Positions 16,016 through 24,238 of a DNA stretch of 64,000 nt are shown here, piece after piece. The translations under genes and the position numbers were made by a program. Numbering within the stretch: the first letter of the stretch is position 1; the number at the start of each line of letters is the position of its first letter. Source of the stretch: Chryseobacterium sp. ERMR1:04 (GTDB lineage Bacteria > Bacteroidota > Bacteroidia > Flavobacteriales > Weeksellaceae); assembly GCF_001297705.1 (NCBI RefSeq), contig NZ_LIRF01000004.1:248001-312000 (forward strand), written 5' to 3'. Below the pieces are notes generated by a model, which was not told the DNA's origin, searched no databases, and saw only the letters and a list, made by a program, of their open reading frames with translations.

Positions 16016-16654
16016 ATGAATTTAGATTACATCGTAAGAGAACCTGAAAATATTTCATCAAATACGCCTATTCTCTTTATGCTTCACGGGTATGGAAGCA
16101 ACGAACAAGACCTTTTCAGTTTTAGAGAAACTCTTCCGAATGACTGGATCATTGTAAGCTTCAGAGCGCCCAGAGACACTCAGTTTGAGGGATATTCTTG
16201 GTTTGATATAGATTTTAATAATCCTGAAAATTTCATAGATACAGATCAGGCAAAGGAATCTCTAAATGCTGTATTAGAAAACATTCTTAAAATTGTAAAT
16301 AATTATGGTTTAACGGAAAGCAAGACTCACCTTTGTGGTTTTAGCCAAGGAGGTATTCTTTGTTATGCTTTAGCGTTAAAATATCCTGAAATGTTCAACT
16401 ATGTAGCATGTTTAAGCAGTTTTCCTGAAGAAAAATTGCTTGATCATATTATAAAAGACAAAAAGAAATTAGAACACCTTAGATTTTTTGTTTCTCACGG
16501 AAGCGATGATGCCGTTATTCCTTTAGAATGGGGAAGAAAAGCCGCTGATCTATTATACGATCTGAGTTGTTACTTTACTTTCAGAGAGTATATGAGCGGA
16601 CATGGTGTCAATCAAAAAAATTATATGGATCTAATGGAATTTTTCTCAAAGTAA
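16016..16654 (+). CDS. Carboxylesterase / phospholipase (alpha/beta hydrolase)
   Basis: The 212-residue protein belongs to the phospholipase/carboxylesterase (PF02230-like) group. The oxyanion region is LHGYGSNEQD (about 23-32), the nucleophile motif GFSQGG (Ser about 114), the acid in SHGSDDAVIP and the His in SGHGVN. There is no signal peptide, so it is cytoplasmic. It would hydrolyse small acyl esters; the substrate is not evident. It has its own consensus promoter and terminator. Confidence 0.9.
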   Translation: MNLDYIVREPENISSNTPILFMLHGYGSNEQDLFSFRETLPNDWIIVSFRAPRDTQFEGYSWFDIDFNNPENFIDTDQAKESLNAVLENILKIVNNYGLTESKTHLCGFSQGGILCYALALKYPEMFNYVACLSSFPEEKLLDHIIKDKKKLEHLRFFVSHGSDDAVIPLEWGRKAADLLYDLSCYFTFREYMSGHGVNQKNYMDLMEFFSK

Positions 16655-16705
16655 ATCACTTTTATTGAAAACAAACATTTTAACAAGATTCATTATAAAA
16701 TATTC

Positions 16706-16734
16706 AAACATTCTCAAATGAGAATGTTTTTTTT
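16706..16734 (+). terminator. Terminator of the carboxylesterase gene
   Basis: An 11-bp stem AAACATTCTCA / TGAGAATGTTT with a minimal loop and a T8 run. Confidence 0.85.
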
Positions 16735-16768
16735 ATTCCAATAGGAATAATTTCACTAAATTCAGTAA

Positions 16769-18094
16769 ATGAAAACACTCTATTTTATTATCATTTTATT
16801 CTTAAGTATTTTTGTAAATGCCCAAAATTCTTTTGAAATAAAAGATGCTAAAAAAACGGTGGTTCCCTTTAAGTTTATTAATAATCTAATATTTATTCCG
16901 GTTACTGTAAACGGTGTTGAACTTAATTTTCTACTCGATACCGGCGTTGCAGAAACCATCCTTTTTAGCTTAGAAAACAAAGATATACAACTGAGCAATG
17001 TAGAAAAAATAAAATTTTCCGGGCTAGGTGGAGACCTAAGTATTGATGGATTAAAGTCTGAAAACAATGTAGGAACAATTGGTAAAGATTGTATTAATAA
17101 ATCAATGACTATTTTCATTATTGTAGATCAGGAATTTAATATTTCTTCACATGTAGGAATTCCTGTCAATGGAGTTATTGGATATCATTTATTTAAAGAC
17201 CATCCTATTTCAATAGACTATATTACCAAAAAAATAACCATTTATAACGACCGTAATCTTTTCCAAAAAAAGCGTAGAAAATTTGAAGAACTTCCTATAA
17301 CGATTGAAAAAAGCAAGCCTTACATCTATGCTGATATAGAAATGACCCGCGAAAAGAAAAGTTCAAAACTGTTGATAGATCTTGGAAATAGTGATCCTAT
17401 TTGGCTTTTCCCTGCTCTTATTAAAGACTTTGTTTATAACAGACCGAATATTGAAGATTTCTTAGGAAGAGGGTTTAACGGAGATATTTACGGTAAAAGA
17501 AGCAGAATCCATAATTTCTATCTTGGTGATTTTAGGTTTGAAAAACCACTTACGGCCATGCCTGACGAATTTTCCATTCAGCATGTGCATTTAGTAGAAG
17601 ATAGAAAAGGGTCTGTCGGAGGTGAAATCATGCGCCGCTTCGCAGTTGCTTTTGACTATCCCAATCAGAAATTGTACCTAAGAAAAAATAAAAACTTCAA
17701 TGATCCTTTCCATTTTAATATGAGTGGACTTGATTTTAAGCAAGATGGTCTTCAATGGCAGGAAGATCTGGTAAAAATAGAAACGACTAAATTTAACACC
17801 TCATTCACTGAAGTTACTGCTGCTAGTGATAAATTTCAATATAAATTTGCCTTAAAACCAATATTCTTAATTTCCGGGGTAAGAAAAGATTCACCAGCCG
17901 ATAAAGCAGGATTAAAAAAAGAGGATCAAGTATTGACCATCAACGGAAATAAAACGTCAGAAATGACTTTAGAAAAGATCAATGAGTTGATGAAATCATA
18001 CGAAGGCAGAACTATTAATATTGGGATACAGAGAAAAACAGAAAAGTTGACCTTAAGCTTTGAACTGGAAGACCCTATCCCCTATCAAGAATAA
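16769..18094 (+). CDS. Retropepsin-like aspartyl protease with C-terminal PDZ domain
   Basis: The 441-residue protein has a signal peptide (ending VNAQ) and two aspartyl-protease-like lobes. The first has a canonical FLLDTG (Asp57-Gly59). The second has LLIDLG (about 204-206), where Thr is replaced by Leu. A PDZ domain follows (about 365-425: GVRKDSPADKAGLKKEDQVLTING). It is probably a periplasmic or envelope protease or binding protein. The next gene starts 5 bp after its stop, implying an operon. Confidence 0.85.
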   Translation: MKTLYFIIILFLSIFVNAQNSFEIKDAKKTVVPFKFINNLIFIPVTVNGVELNFLLDTGVAETILFSLENKDIQLSNVEKIKFSGLGGDLSIDGLKSENNVGTIGKDCINKSMTIFIIVDQEFNISSHVGIPVNGVIGYHLFKDHPISIDYITKKITIYNDRNLFQKKRRKFEELPITIEKSKPYIYADIEMTREKKSSKLLIDLGNSDPIWLFPALIKDFVYNRPNIEDFLGRGFNGDIYGKRSRIHNFYLGDFRFEKPLTAMPDEFSIQHVHLVEDRKGSVGGEIMRRFAVAFDYPNQKLYLRKNKNFNDPFHFNMSGLDFKQDGLQWQEDLVKIETTKFNTSFTEVTAASDKFQYKFALKPIFLISGVRKDSPADKAGLKKEDQVLTINGNKTSEMTLEKINELMKSYEGRTINIGIQRKTEKLTLSFELEDPIPYQE

Positions 18095-18099
18095 GAATT

Positions 18100-18630
18100 A
18101 TGCAAACTGAAGAAACTACATTAGATAAAATAAGAACCCGTCCAAGATTCAAAATGTTTACCCATTTGACTAAGGAAGAATATGCCGAAAGTTTAAAAAA
18201 ATACTTGGCAGATCATAAAGAAGAATTTTCCGGGAATATCAATAAAGAAGTCGCCACCATCTGCGTAGAAACTAAATATGATAACTATTGGAAACCCAGA
18301 TTATCTTTAAGAATAGAAATAGAAGATGACCAAACTGCTATCCGAGGTGTCTTTGGCCCCAGTTCAGCAGTTTGGACATTTTTTATGTTTTTATATTTCT
18401 CTTTTTCAATTTTTTGGATGGTTTTCTTCACGATGTATTATGTAGAAAAACAAATCAAAAGTTTTGAATATCCATGGGCATTGAATGCCTCATTTGTAAT
18501 GATTCTTTTTATTATTTTAACCTATGTTGCCGCAAGGTTCGGACAAATCAAAGGCAAAGAAGAAATGCAGAAACTCAGACGATTTGCTGAAGAATCTACA
18601 TTGCAGTTTGAAAAAATTCAGAATATTTAA
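18100..18630 (+). CDS. Uncharacterised two-helix membrane protein
   Basis: The 176-residue protein has a soluble N-terminal part (about 1-85), two transmembrane helices (about 89-110 and 126-147) separated by a short loop, and a charged C-terminal helix (IKGKEEMQKLRRFAEEST). No family is recognised. It starts 5 bp after the protease/PDZ gene and probably works with it or in its export. Its stop overlaps the convergent L,D-transpeptidase stop by 4 bp. Confidence 0.7.
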   Translation: MQTEETTLDKIRTRPRFKMFTHLTKEEYAESLKKYLADHKEEFSGNINKEVATICVETKYDNYWKPRLSLRIEIEDDQTAIRGVFGPSSAVWTFFMFLYFSFSIFWMVFFTMYYVEKQIKSFEYPWALNASFVMILFIILTYVAARFGQIKGKEEMQKLRRFAEESTLQFEKIQNI

Positions 18631-19658
18631 GGAGCTAAAGTTTTAGGATTCTCCGGCATTTGCTCTATTTGTGCTTTTGCCGCTTTCATAGAATCTACTA
18701 CTTTCTCTCTGTTAGCCTGCTCTTTTAGAATCTTCTCAATATTGGGTTCAATAAGCTTGCTCATTTCTTCCACCGAAATATTATTAGAATTAGGATCATC
18801 CAATAGCTTTTTCCATGGTTTTCTTGCGCCCCATTTATAATCTCCAAATACCATAACGGCAGTTCCTTTCGCTTTTGTAGTAGCCCCTCCAGGATTCAGA
18901 ACCCATGTATCAGCATAAGAATATAGCCATTGTGCATCTTTCATTAATAATCTTAAGCATGAATGTGATGCCGGATATCCGGGAAGATCATATTGGTGCC
19001 ATCCGATACCACCTGTATTAAAAATATTGAAGTTATATGGTAATTTCCATTCGGTGCTTACCGAAGAAATGGATAATTTTTTCTTCCAGTTAGCAAACGT
19101 AAGACCTCGTGTTGTCTGTGCTGCTTTTTTTCCCATACTTGTTGGGCCCCATTTTACCAAACTTCCGTTAGAATACACTCCGTAAGCCTGAATCGGGTAA
19201 GAGAAAATAACAAACTTTTTCACGCCACTCAAAACATCCATCTGCATTGGAAAAGGTGAATAAGCCATCAATGTTGTATCAATTTTTGCGGGAACTACCA
19301 ACGTATCGGCATTCCATTTATTTTTCGAATCTAACCTGTTTAACGCTAAAATAGCATAACGTTCTTTCTCGCTATATTTTTTGCTGAATTGAGAGTAAAT
19401 AGAATCTCTCATTTTCTTATCCTTTGGAAGGATAAATGCATTATAAAAGCCTGTTTCCTGCATAGTAGGAGGCACAGATTCTTTCATTACTACAGAGTCT
19501 TTTTTTATGGAATCTTGTTTTACAGCAGGAGCTTCTGTTGTGGAGCTTGAGCTGTCTTTCAAAGTGTCGCTAATTTTTTCAATTTCCTTTTTACATGAAA
19601 CTAAAAACAAAGCAAATATACAGCTGTATAGGAATGATTTTTTCACAAATATGTTCAT
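18627..19658 (-). CDS. L,D-transpeptidase (YkuD) lipoprotein with altered SHSC motif
   Basis: The 343-residue protein has a lipobox LVSC (Cys22) and a Ser/Thr/Lys-rich linker. The catalytic region is H221-Q-Y ... S231-H-S-C-L-R236. The family consensus is HxxxxxxxxSHGCxR; here Gly is replaced by Ser, but the nucleophile Cys234, the two His and the Arg are kept. Such enzymes cross-link peptidoglycan or attach proteins to it in the periplasm. A Gln/Lys-rich tail follows. It is convergent with the membrane protein gene. Confidence 0.85.
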   Translation of the reverse strand: MNIFVKKSFLYSCIFALFLVSCKKEIEKISDTLKDSSSSTTEAPAVKQDSIKKDSVVMKESVPPTMQETGFYNAFILPKDKKMRDSIYSQFSKKYSEKERYAILALNRLDSKNKWNADTLVVPAKIDTTLMAYSPFPMQMDVLSGVKKFVIFSYPIQAYGVYSNGSLVKWGPTSMGKKAAQTTRGLTFANWKKKLSISSVSTEWKLPYNFNIFNTGGIGWHQYDLPGYPASHSCLRLLMKDAQWLYSYADTWVLNPGGATTKAKGTAVMVFGDYKWGARKPWKKLLDDPNSNNISVEEMSKLIEPNIEKILKEQANREKVVDSMKAAKAQIEQMPENPKTLAP

Positions 19659-19767
19659 TATAAATAAATTGGTATTTCAGTTTTTCTACTCAATACAAAT
19701 ATCAGACCTAAAAATGGAATAATAATGATCGTTAATGAAAATACCGTGAAAATACGGGAGTTAGGCA

Positions 19768-20244
19768 CTAGGGTGATACAGCCATTTTTTGAGAGAGTAT
19801 CGCATCTCGTCTTAAATTCTCCTTTAGCTCATCCATTTTTATCTTCTTTAAAGTCTTTCCTTGGAACATTTCGTAGGCAATAATACCTTTGTCTAGAAAA
19901 GTAATTTTCTCCACAGAGAGAACCTCTTTGGGAATATTGGCACCAAACCATAATTCGTCAGGTTTCTGTACCCAAGTCACTTCATAAAGGGCTGAATTTT
20001 GGGGATAATTAGAGTTAAAATTAGTCTTTGCATAATTAAATGCAACATCATTTCCATACAATGTCGACATTGTTTTTTCCTTTGGCTGAATAGAAGAGGT
20101 GATGGGACTCATCAAAAGTGGATTTTCTTTCAATTCATCACTTTGCTGAATAGAAGCTTCTACGTTAAGAACCTTTTGAGATTTCTGTTGACAAGAAACA
20201 ATCAGCATCAAAGCCAAAATTAAATATATGCTATAGTTTTTCAT
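19768..20244 (-). CDS. Small lipoprotein coupled to the P460 cytochrome gene
   Basis: The 158-residue protein has the lipobox IVSC (Cys18). The body contains TWVQKPDELWFGANIPKEV and a basic C-terminus; no catalytic motif or family is recognised. Its ATG overlaps the stop of the upstream cytochrome gene by 4 bp (ATGA), so translation is probably coupled and the two products may act together at the membrane. Confidence 0.75.
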   Translation of the reverse strand: MKNYSIYLILALMLIVSCQQKSQKVLNVEASIQQSDELKENPLLMSPITSSIQPKEKTMSTLYGNDVAFNYAKTNFNSNYPQNSALYEVTWVQKPDELWFGANIPKEVLSVEKITFLDKGIIAYEMFQGKTLKKIKMDELKENLRRDAILSQKMAVSP

Positions 20245-21212
20245 TTTGTATTTATTTTTTTAAGTTGAGAAATCAAATATAACGGTGGAGTAAAAACATA
20301 ATCCCGATCTGCCACAGGCTTATGACATTCAATGCATTCTTGTTCAAAGTTGGGAATATCACCTCCATAAGGTTTTAAATCACTTCCTTTCCATCTTGCC
20401 CATCCCCAGCCTTTCGTTTTTGAATACTTTTTAGCATCTTTCACCATAAATTCTACCGCTAAAAACTCACCTGAAGACACAGTTCCATCAGTCTGCATCT
20501 GCTCTTTCCAAGCTGTTTTTGCGAAGACCGTTCCATCCGGCCAAGGATTCACATTATGTTCCTGAATGGCTTTTACTGCTATCTCATTTCCAAAAATAAT
20601 CCGCATTGTTCCGTTATCAAATCGATCTGTTGTACTAATCGCTTTCCAATTTCGATAATCAGGAAAATAATGTATTCCATTTGGAGCATCATTTACATGA
20701 GATTTTTTCAATTCTCCATTTACCCAAGAATTATATTGTTTCTCCGCTTCTTTTATTTGAGAATCATCCGAAACTTTACGGGGAGTGAGTGATAAAGCAT
20801 AATTTTTCAACGTTTGAATCTGTGCCTTATTCAATTTTGCAGACGAATGAACTGCCGCATAGCTTGGAAGAGGCATCTCACCAGACAATACTTTATTGAT
20901 CGCATAATAAATCGTTGAATTTTGTTGTGCTTTGGGCCAAGAATCCCATTTTGAAAAATTTAATGCTTCCCGAGCTTCCTTAATGTGAGAGGTCACCAAA
21001 AAATTGGCAGGCGTAATTTTATCATACCATCTTAAATTAGCTTCTGAAGAATGGCAATCAAAACACGAGCTTCTCAAAATCGCATTAACTTCTTTTGGAA
21101 CGTTGGTAAGGTTTTGCGCTTTGGTTCCATGGTCAATTCTTTCAGGTCGAAAAAACTGTAAACCAACAAACCCGACGAGCAAAATCAAGATCAGTTTATT
21201 CTTATTTTTCAT
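20241..21212 (-). CDS. Haem-binding domain / cytochrome P460 protein
   Basis: The 323-residue protein has an N-terminal membrane anchor and two c-type haem sites: CFDCH (Cys50-His54) in a haem-binding domain of the PF14376 type, and CIECH (Cys293-His297) at the end of a cytochrome P460-like domain (RIIFGNEIAVKAIQEHNVNPWPDGTVFAKTAW). P460 proteins bind an unusual cross-linked haem and act on small nitrogen compounds, but many Bacteroidota members are uncharacterised. A TAACTTTG box lies upstream, and a membrane LytTR regulator is transcribed divergently. Confidence 0.85.
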   Translation of the reverse strand: MKNKNKLILILLVGFVGLQFFRPERIDHGTKAQNLTNVPKEVNAILRSSCFDCHSSEANLRWYDKITPANFLVTSHIKEAREALNFSKWDSWPKAQQNSTIYYAINKVLSGEMPLPSYAAVHSSAKLNKAQIQTLKNYALSLTPRKVSDDSQIKEAEKQYNSWVNGELKKSHVNDAPNGIHYFPDYRNWKAISTTDRFDNGTMRIIFGNEIAVKAIQEHNVNPWPDGTVFAKTAWKEQMQTDGTVSSGEFLAVEFMVKDAKKYSKTKGWGWARWKGSDLKPYGGDIPNFEQECIECHKPVADRDYVFTPPLYLISQLKKINTK

Positions 21213-21248
21213 GAGATAATCATTTATAGTTCATTTAAATTCTGAAAC

Positions 21249-21256
21249 CAAAGTTA
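21249..21256 (-). promoter_or_regulatory. -7 promoter box of the P460 operon
   Basis: TAACTTTG on the minus strand, 36 bp before the ATG at 21212. Confidence 0.5.
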
Positions 21257-21344
21257 TACGAAACCAACACCTTACATTATAAATTCATGACCGAAAGGGA
21301 GAAATCAAACCTTAAAAGCGAATATTTTCTTGGGAATAAATGAG

Positions 21345-21352
21345 TAATTTTG
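21345..21352 (+). promoter_or_regulatory. -7 promoter box of the LytTR regulator gene
   Basis: TAATTTTG, 28 bp before the ATG at 21381. A TTG lies only 12 bp upstream, which is shorter than usual. Confidence 0.45.
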
Positions 21353-21380
21353 AAACGAATTAGAAATTCCCCTCTCATTA

Positions 21381-22493
21381 ATGAAAAAGATCAATCTTTA
21401 TACCATTACTTTTTTCGCCGTAAGTATTGTGATTTTACTTATCAGCTTTTTTTCGTTCAGATATTTATATTCATCTTCCAAAAAAGATGTTTTCAATACA
21501 ACTTTTGAAGCGGGAAAAAGAGAGTCGCGCGAAATTGGAAAATTATTAGAGCTACAACTTAAACAAGGTATTCCAAAAGAAACCGTTATTCAGAATCTTC
21601 AGAGTAGCATTGTTAATACAGATACACAAAGCGGATTCATTTGTATGTATAATCAAAGTGGTATTGAACTTTGCCATCCCAATCCCGCTTTAATCGGACG
21701 TAAGGTAGATAAAAACAGTTCGGAATTTATTGTAGATAACGATAAACCATTTGATTTTCTAGAGATACTTAATTCAGGAAAAGCGAGTACCGGAGTACAT
21801 AATTTTAATAAAAACTCAAACCGCACCTCTGAAATTGTAAGCTTTTATCCCGTAGAAGGCAGCAACTGGATGGTAGCTTCACATGCTAATATTGAGGTCA
21901 TCGAAAAACAAATTTCTGATTTATATTTAACATTTTTAATTGTATTCTTACTTGCTACTTTATCAATTTTAGGAATAAGTTTCTTTCTCATTCGAATGAT
22001 TTATAAGAAATATGAAAATCAGAAAAATGATGAAATTAAAACCCTTAATGATGAGGTTAATGTTTTAACAGCAATCAACACACAGCTTCATTTAATTCAT
22101 GAAAAGCATAAAGAAGGTAGTAATAATTTCACAAGTGATGAGTCAACAGAAAATTCAAAGAAAAGAATTATTACTTATCATAAAGATGAATTAATCTCTT
22201 TAGAAACTTCAGAAATTGCTTATTTCTTTCTTGAAAACAATATTGTCTACATCAAAACATGCTCAGGAAATCAATATTCAATCAACTCGAGTCTTGATGA
22301 ATTGATCAAAACTTTAGACCCACAACTATTTTACAGAGCCAATCGTCAATGTATTATTAATGTAAAAGCCATTAACAACATTCTTGTGTTTGGTAAAAAT
22401 CAATTGAAATTGGTGGTAAAACCTGAAAGTGATGAAGTAATACTCATCAGTAAAAATAAAGTGGCAGAATTTAAGAAATGGCTGGAACAGTAA
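21381..22493 (+). CDS. Membrane-bound LytTR regulator with extracytoplasmic Cache-like sensor
   Basis: The 370-residue protein has two transmembrane helices (about 8-30 and 182-210) enclosing a periplasmic Cache-like domain (SGFICMYNQSGIELCHPNP; EGSNWMVASHANIEV). A cytoplasmic coiled linker leads to a C-terminal LytTR DNA-binding domain (about 265-370: DEIAYF-like block, YRANRQCIINVKAINNI). It would be a one-component sensor-regulator binding direct repeats. It is divergent from the P460 operon, the likely target. Confidence 0.85.
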   Translation: MKKINLYTITFFAVSIVILLISFFSFRYLYSSSKKDVFNTTFEAGKRESREIGKLLELQLKQGIPKETVIQNLQSSIVNTDTQSGFICMYNQSGIELCHPNPALIGRKVDKNSSEFIVDNDKPFDFLEILNSGKASTGVHNFNKNSNRTSEIVSFYPVEGSNWMVASHANIEVIEKQISDLYLTFLIVFLLATLSILGISFFLIRMIYKKYENQKNDEIKTLNDEVNVLTAINTQLHLIHEKHKEGSNNFTSDESTENSKKRIITYHKDELISLETSEIAYFFLENNIVYIKTCSGNQYSINSSLDELIKTLDPQLFYRANRQCIINVKAINNILVFGKNQLKLVVKPESDEVILISKNKVAEFKKWLEQ

Positions 22494-22554
22494 GGTGCTT
22501 TTTCTCGGAACAGATATAAAATCTGCATTTCGTTTAATCGTTTTTATATCAATC

Positions 22555-23052
22555 CTAAATAGGTTTCTTAGCTTGGCCTACCCAACCTGGCGCATTATTA
22601 ATTGTCTGTCTTAAAAACAAGTTGAGCTGCGCCGAATGATGTTGAATATGTCTTATGTTATAAATCAAAATTTCAAGTAACGAATAGTTTTTGTATTCGT
22701 TGATCCATCGTTCGTTTAATTTTTCTATTGTCAACGCTAATGTTAGTAAGTAAGCCTTTTGTCGGCAATATTCTAAATAGGTAATTACTTCAGTTTTTGT
22801 GTATGTCCTATCTGGCTGCTTACCAATTGGGTCAAATTTTGAAAATGTAAAAGGTGCTGGCGGCACAAATTTGCTTGGATCGGTTGTTAAGTAATAGTCT
22901 GTCCAAAAAATACAATGGTAGGAAGTATACCAAAATTCCCTTTCCGTGTCCCAATGTTCTTCCGGACACATCACTATTGCATTTTCAAGCATATCAAGGC
23001 TTGCACCTAATTGGGTCCAAATTGACTCTCCTATTGATGTTGAATTTTCCAT
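22555..23052 (-). CDS. DinB-family metal-binding protein
   Basis: The 165-residue protein fits the DinB/YfiT four-helix family, with probable metal ligands in SYHCIFWTDYYL and RHIQHHSAQLNLFLRQ. Bacterial members include thiol-dependent transferases and many of unknown activity. There is no signal peptide. It is monocistronic, next to the tRNA-Asp array, and no partner gene is evident. Confidence 0.85.
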   Translation of the reverse strand: MENSTSIGESIWTQLGASLDMLENAIVMCPEEHWDTEREFWYTSYHCIFWTDYYLTTDPSKFVPPAPFTFSKFDPIGKQPDRTYTKTEVITYLEYCRQKAYLLTLALTIEKLNERWINEYKNYSLLEILIYNIRHIQHHSAQLNLFLRQTINNAPGWVGQAKKPI

Positions 23053-23151
23053 TTTTTATCTAAAACTATTATTTTTTATTTTCTCCCAAGTTTTGAGACT
23101 GATCCAGAATCTGTTTGTAAATATAGTTTTGTTTATTGGAAATGTTATAAA

Positions 23152-23182
23152 CAAAAAAACTCTTCAAAATACATTGAAGAGT
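23152..23182 (-). terminator. Terminator of the tRNA-Asp array
   Basis: A 9-bp perfect stem ACTCTTCAA / TTGAAGAGT with a 6-nt loop and a T7 run on the minus strand, 15 bp beyond the last tRNA. Confidence 0.85.
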
Positions 23183-23196
23183 TTAAATAGATCTTG

Positions 23197-23270
23197 CGAT
23201 CCGGACGGGACTCGAACCCGCGACCTCCGCCGTGACAGGGCGGCATTCTAACCAGCTGAACTACCGGATC
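23197..23270 (-). tRNA. tRNA-Asp (GTC), copy 5 in transcription order
   Basis: Reading the minus strand, acceptor arms GATCCGG/CCGGATC pair perfectly. The anticodon loop CTGTCAC gives GTC (Asp), the T-arm GGTTCGAGTCC is canonical and the discriminator is G, as in tRNA-Asp. CCA is not encoded. It is identical to the other four copies. Confidence 0.97.
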
Positions 23271-23303
23271 AATTTTTTTAAAGTAAATTGAGAAAACTTT
23301 CTG

Positions 23304-23377
23304 CGATCCGGACGGGACTCGAACCCGCGACCTCCGCCGTGACAGGGCGGCATTCTAACCAGCTGAACTACCGGATC
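23304..23377 (-). tRNA. tRNA-Asp (GTC), copy 4 in transcription order
   Basis: A 74-nt gene identical to the neighbouring copies, anticodon GTC and discriminator G. The spacer to the next copy is 33 bp and nearly identical to the other spacers. Confidence 0.97.
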
Positions 23378-23410
23378 AATTTTTTTAAAGTAAATTGAGA
23401 AAACTTCTTG

Positions 23411-23484
23411 CGATCCGGACGGGACTCGAACCCGCGACCTCCGCCGTGACAGGGCGGCATTCTAACCAGCTGAACTACCGGATC
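23411..23484 (-). tRNA. tRNA-Asp (GTC), copy 3 in transcription order
   Basis: A 74-nt gene identical to the other copies; the unit length is 106-107 bp. Confidence 0.97.
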
Positions 23485-23516
23485 AATTTTTTTAAAGTAA
23501 ATTGAGAAAACTTCTG

Positions 23517-23590
23517 CGATCCGGACGGGACTCGAACCCGCGACCTCCGCCGTGACAGGGCGGCATTCTAACCAGCTGAACTACCGGATC
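23517..23590 (-). tRNA. tRNA-Asp (GTC), copy 2 in transcription order
   Basis: A 74-nt gene identical to the other copies; anticodon GTC. Confidence 0.97.
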
Positions 23591-23623
23591 AATTTTTTTA
23601 AAGTAAATTGAGAAAACTTCTTG

Positions 23624-23697
23624 CGATCCGGACGGGACTCGAACCCGCGACCTCCGCCGTGACAGGGCGGCATTCTAACCAGCTGAACTACCGGATC
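23624..23697 (-). tRNA. tRNA-Asp (GTC), copy 1 in transcription order
   Basis: A 74-nt gene identical to the others and the one nearest the promoter at 23743-23772. The sequence between promoter and this gene is unlike the inter-tRNA spacers. Confidence 0.97.
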
Positions 23698-23742
23698 TTT
23701 TTTCACAACAACTCAGTGAAACTACCTCGTTTATTGTGGTTG

Positions 23743-23772
23743 CAAAAATACAACTTTTAAGTTAACTCGCAA
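23743..23772 (-). promoter_or_regulatory. Promoter of the tRNA-Asp array
   Basis: TTG (23772-23770), a 19-bp spacer and TATTTTTG (23750-23743) on the minus strand match the Bacteroidota consensus, about 45 bp before the first tRNA. Confidence 0.75.
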
Positions 23773-23783
23773 ATGTTTTACCT

Positions 23784-23814
23784 AAAAAAAATGCTTCCCA
23801 ATACGGAAAGCATT
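23784..23814 (-). terminator. Terminator of trxA
   Basis: A stem AATGCTT(T/C)CC / GGAAGCATT with one mismatch and a T-run on the minus strand. Confidence 0.75.
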
Positions 23815-23833
23815 CAATATCAAAGTGATTTTT

Positions 23834-24154
23834 TTATAAATGAGCACTTAATTTTTCAGCGATCACCTCTTTTGGAGATACTCCAACGATTTTATCAACT
23901 ACTTCACCGTCCTTAAAAATTAGAACTGTAGGGATATTTCTAATCCCATACTTCATTGAAATCTCCTGATTGTTGTCTACATCAACTTTTCCTACGATTG
24001 CTTTTCCTTCAAAATCTGATGCAACTTCTTCGATGATTGGTCCTAATGTTCTACATGGTCCACACCATACTGCCCAAAAGTCAACCAATACCGGTTGCTC
24101 GTTTGATTTTGAAAGTATTTCCGCGAATGAGCTATCTGTAATTTCTAAAGCCAT
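23834..24154 (-). CDS. trxA: Thioredoxin
   Basis: The 106-residue cytoplasmic thioredoxin has the active site WCGPC (about residues 30-34), the cis-proline NIPT motif and full family length. It reduces protein disulfides using thioredoxin reductase. It is monocistronic, with a TAATTTTG box upstream and a hairpin terminator downstream. Confidence 0.97.
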   Translation of the reverse strand: MALEITDSSFAEILSKSNEQPVLVDFWAVWCGPCRTLGPIIEEVASDFEGKAIVGKVDVDNNQEISMKYGIRNIPTVLIFKDGEVVDKIVGVSPKEVIAEKLSAHL

Positions 24155-24211
24155 TTTTTATTTCTTTTATTTAATTAATATTAATTCTTTTTTTATCCTT
24201 AATTCGATAGT

Positions 24212-24219
24212 CAAAATTA
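24212..24219 (-). promoter_or_regulatory. -7 promoter box of trxA
   Basis: TAATTTTG on the minus strand, 57 bp before the ATG; the -33 element is not clear. Confidence 0.4.
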
Positions 24220-24238
24220 CTACTTTTAAGCAATAAGA

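Noticed and set aside
23197..23697. Regular repeat-and-spacer array suggesting CRISPR
   Set aside because: The repeats are complete tRNA-Asp genes with perfect cloverleaf pairing and near-identical spacers, unlike CRISPR.
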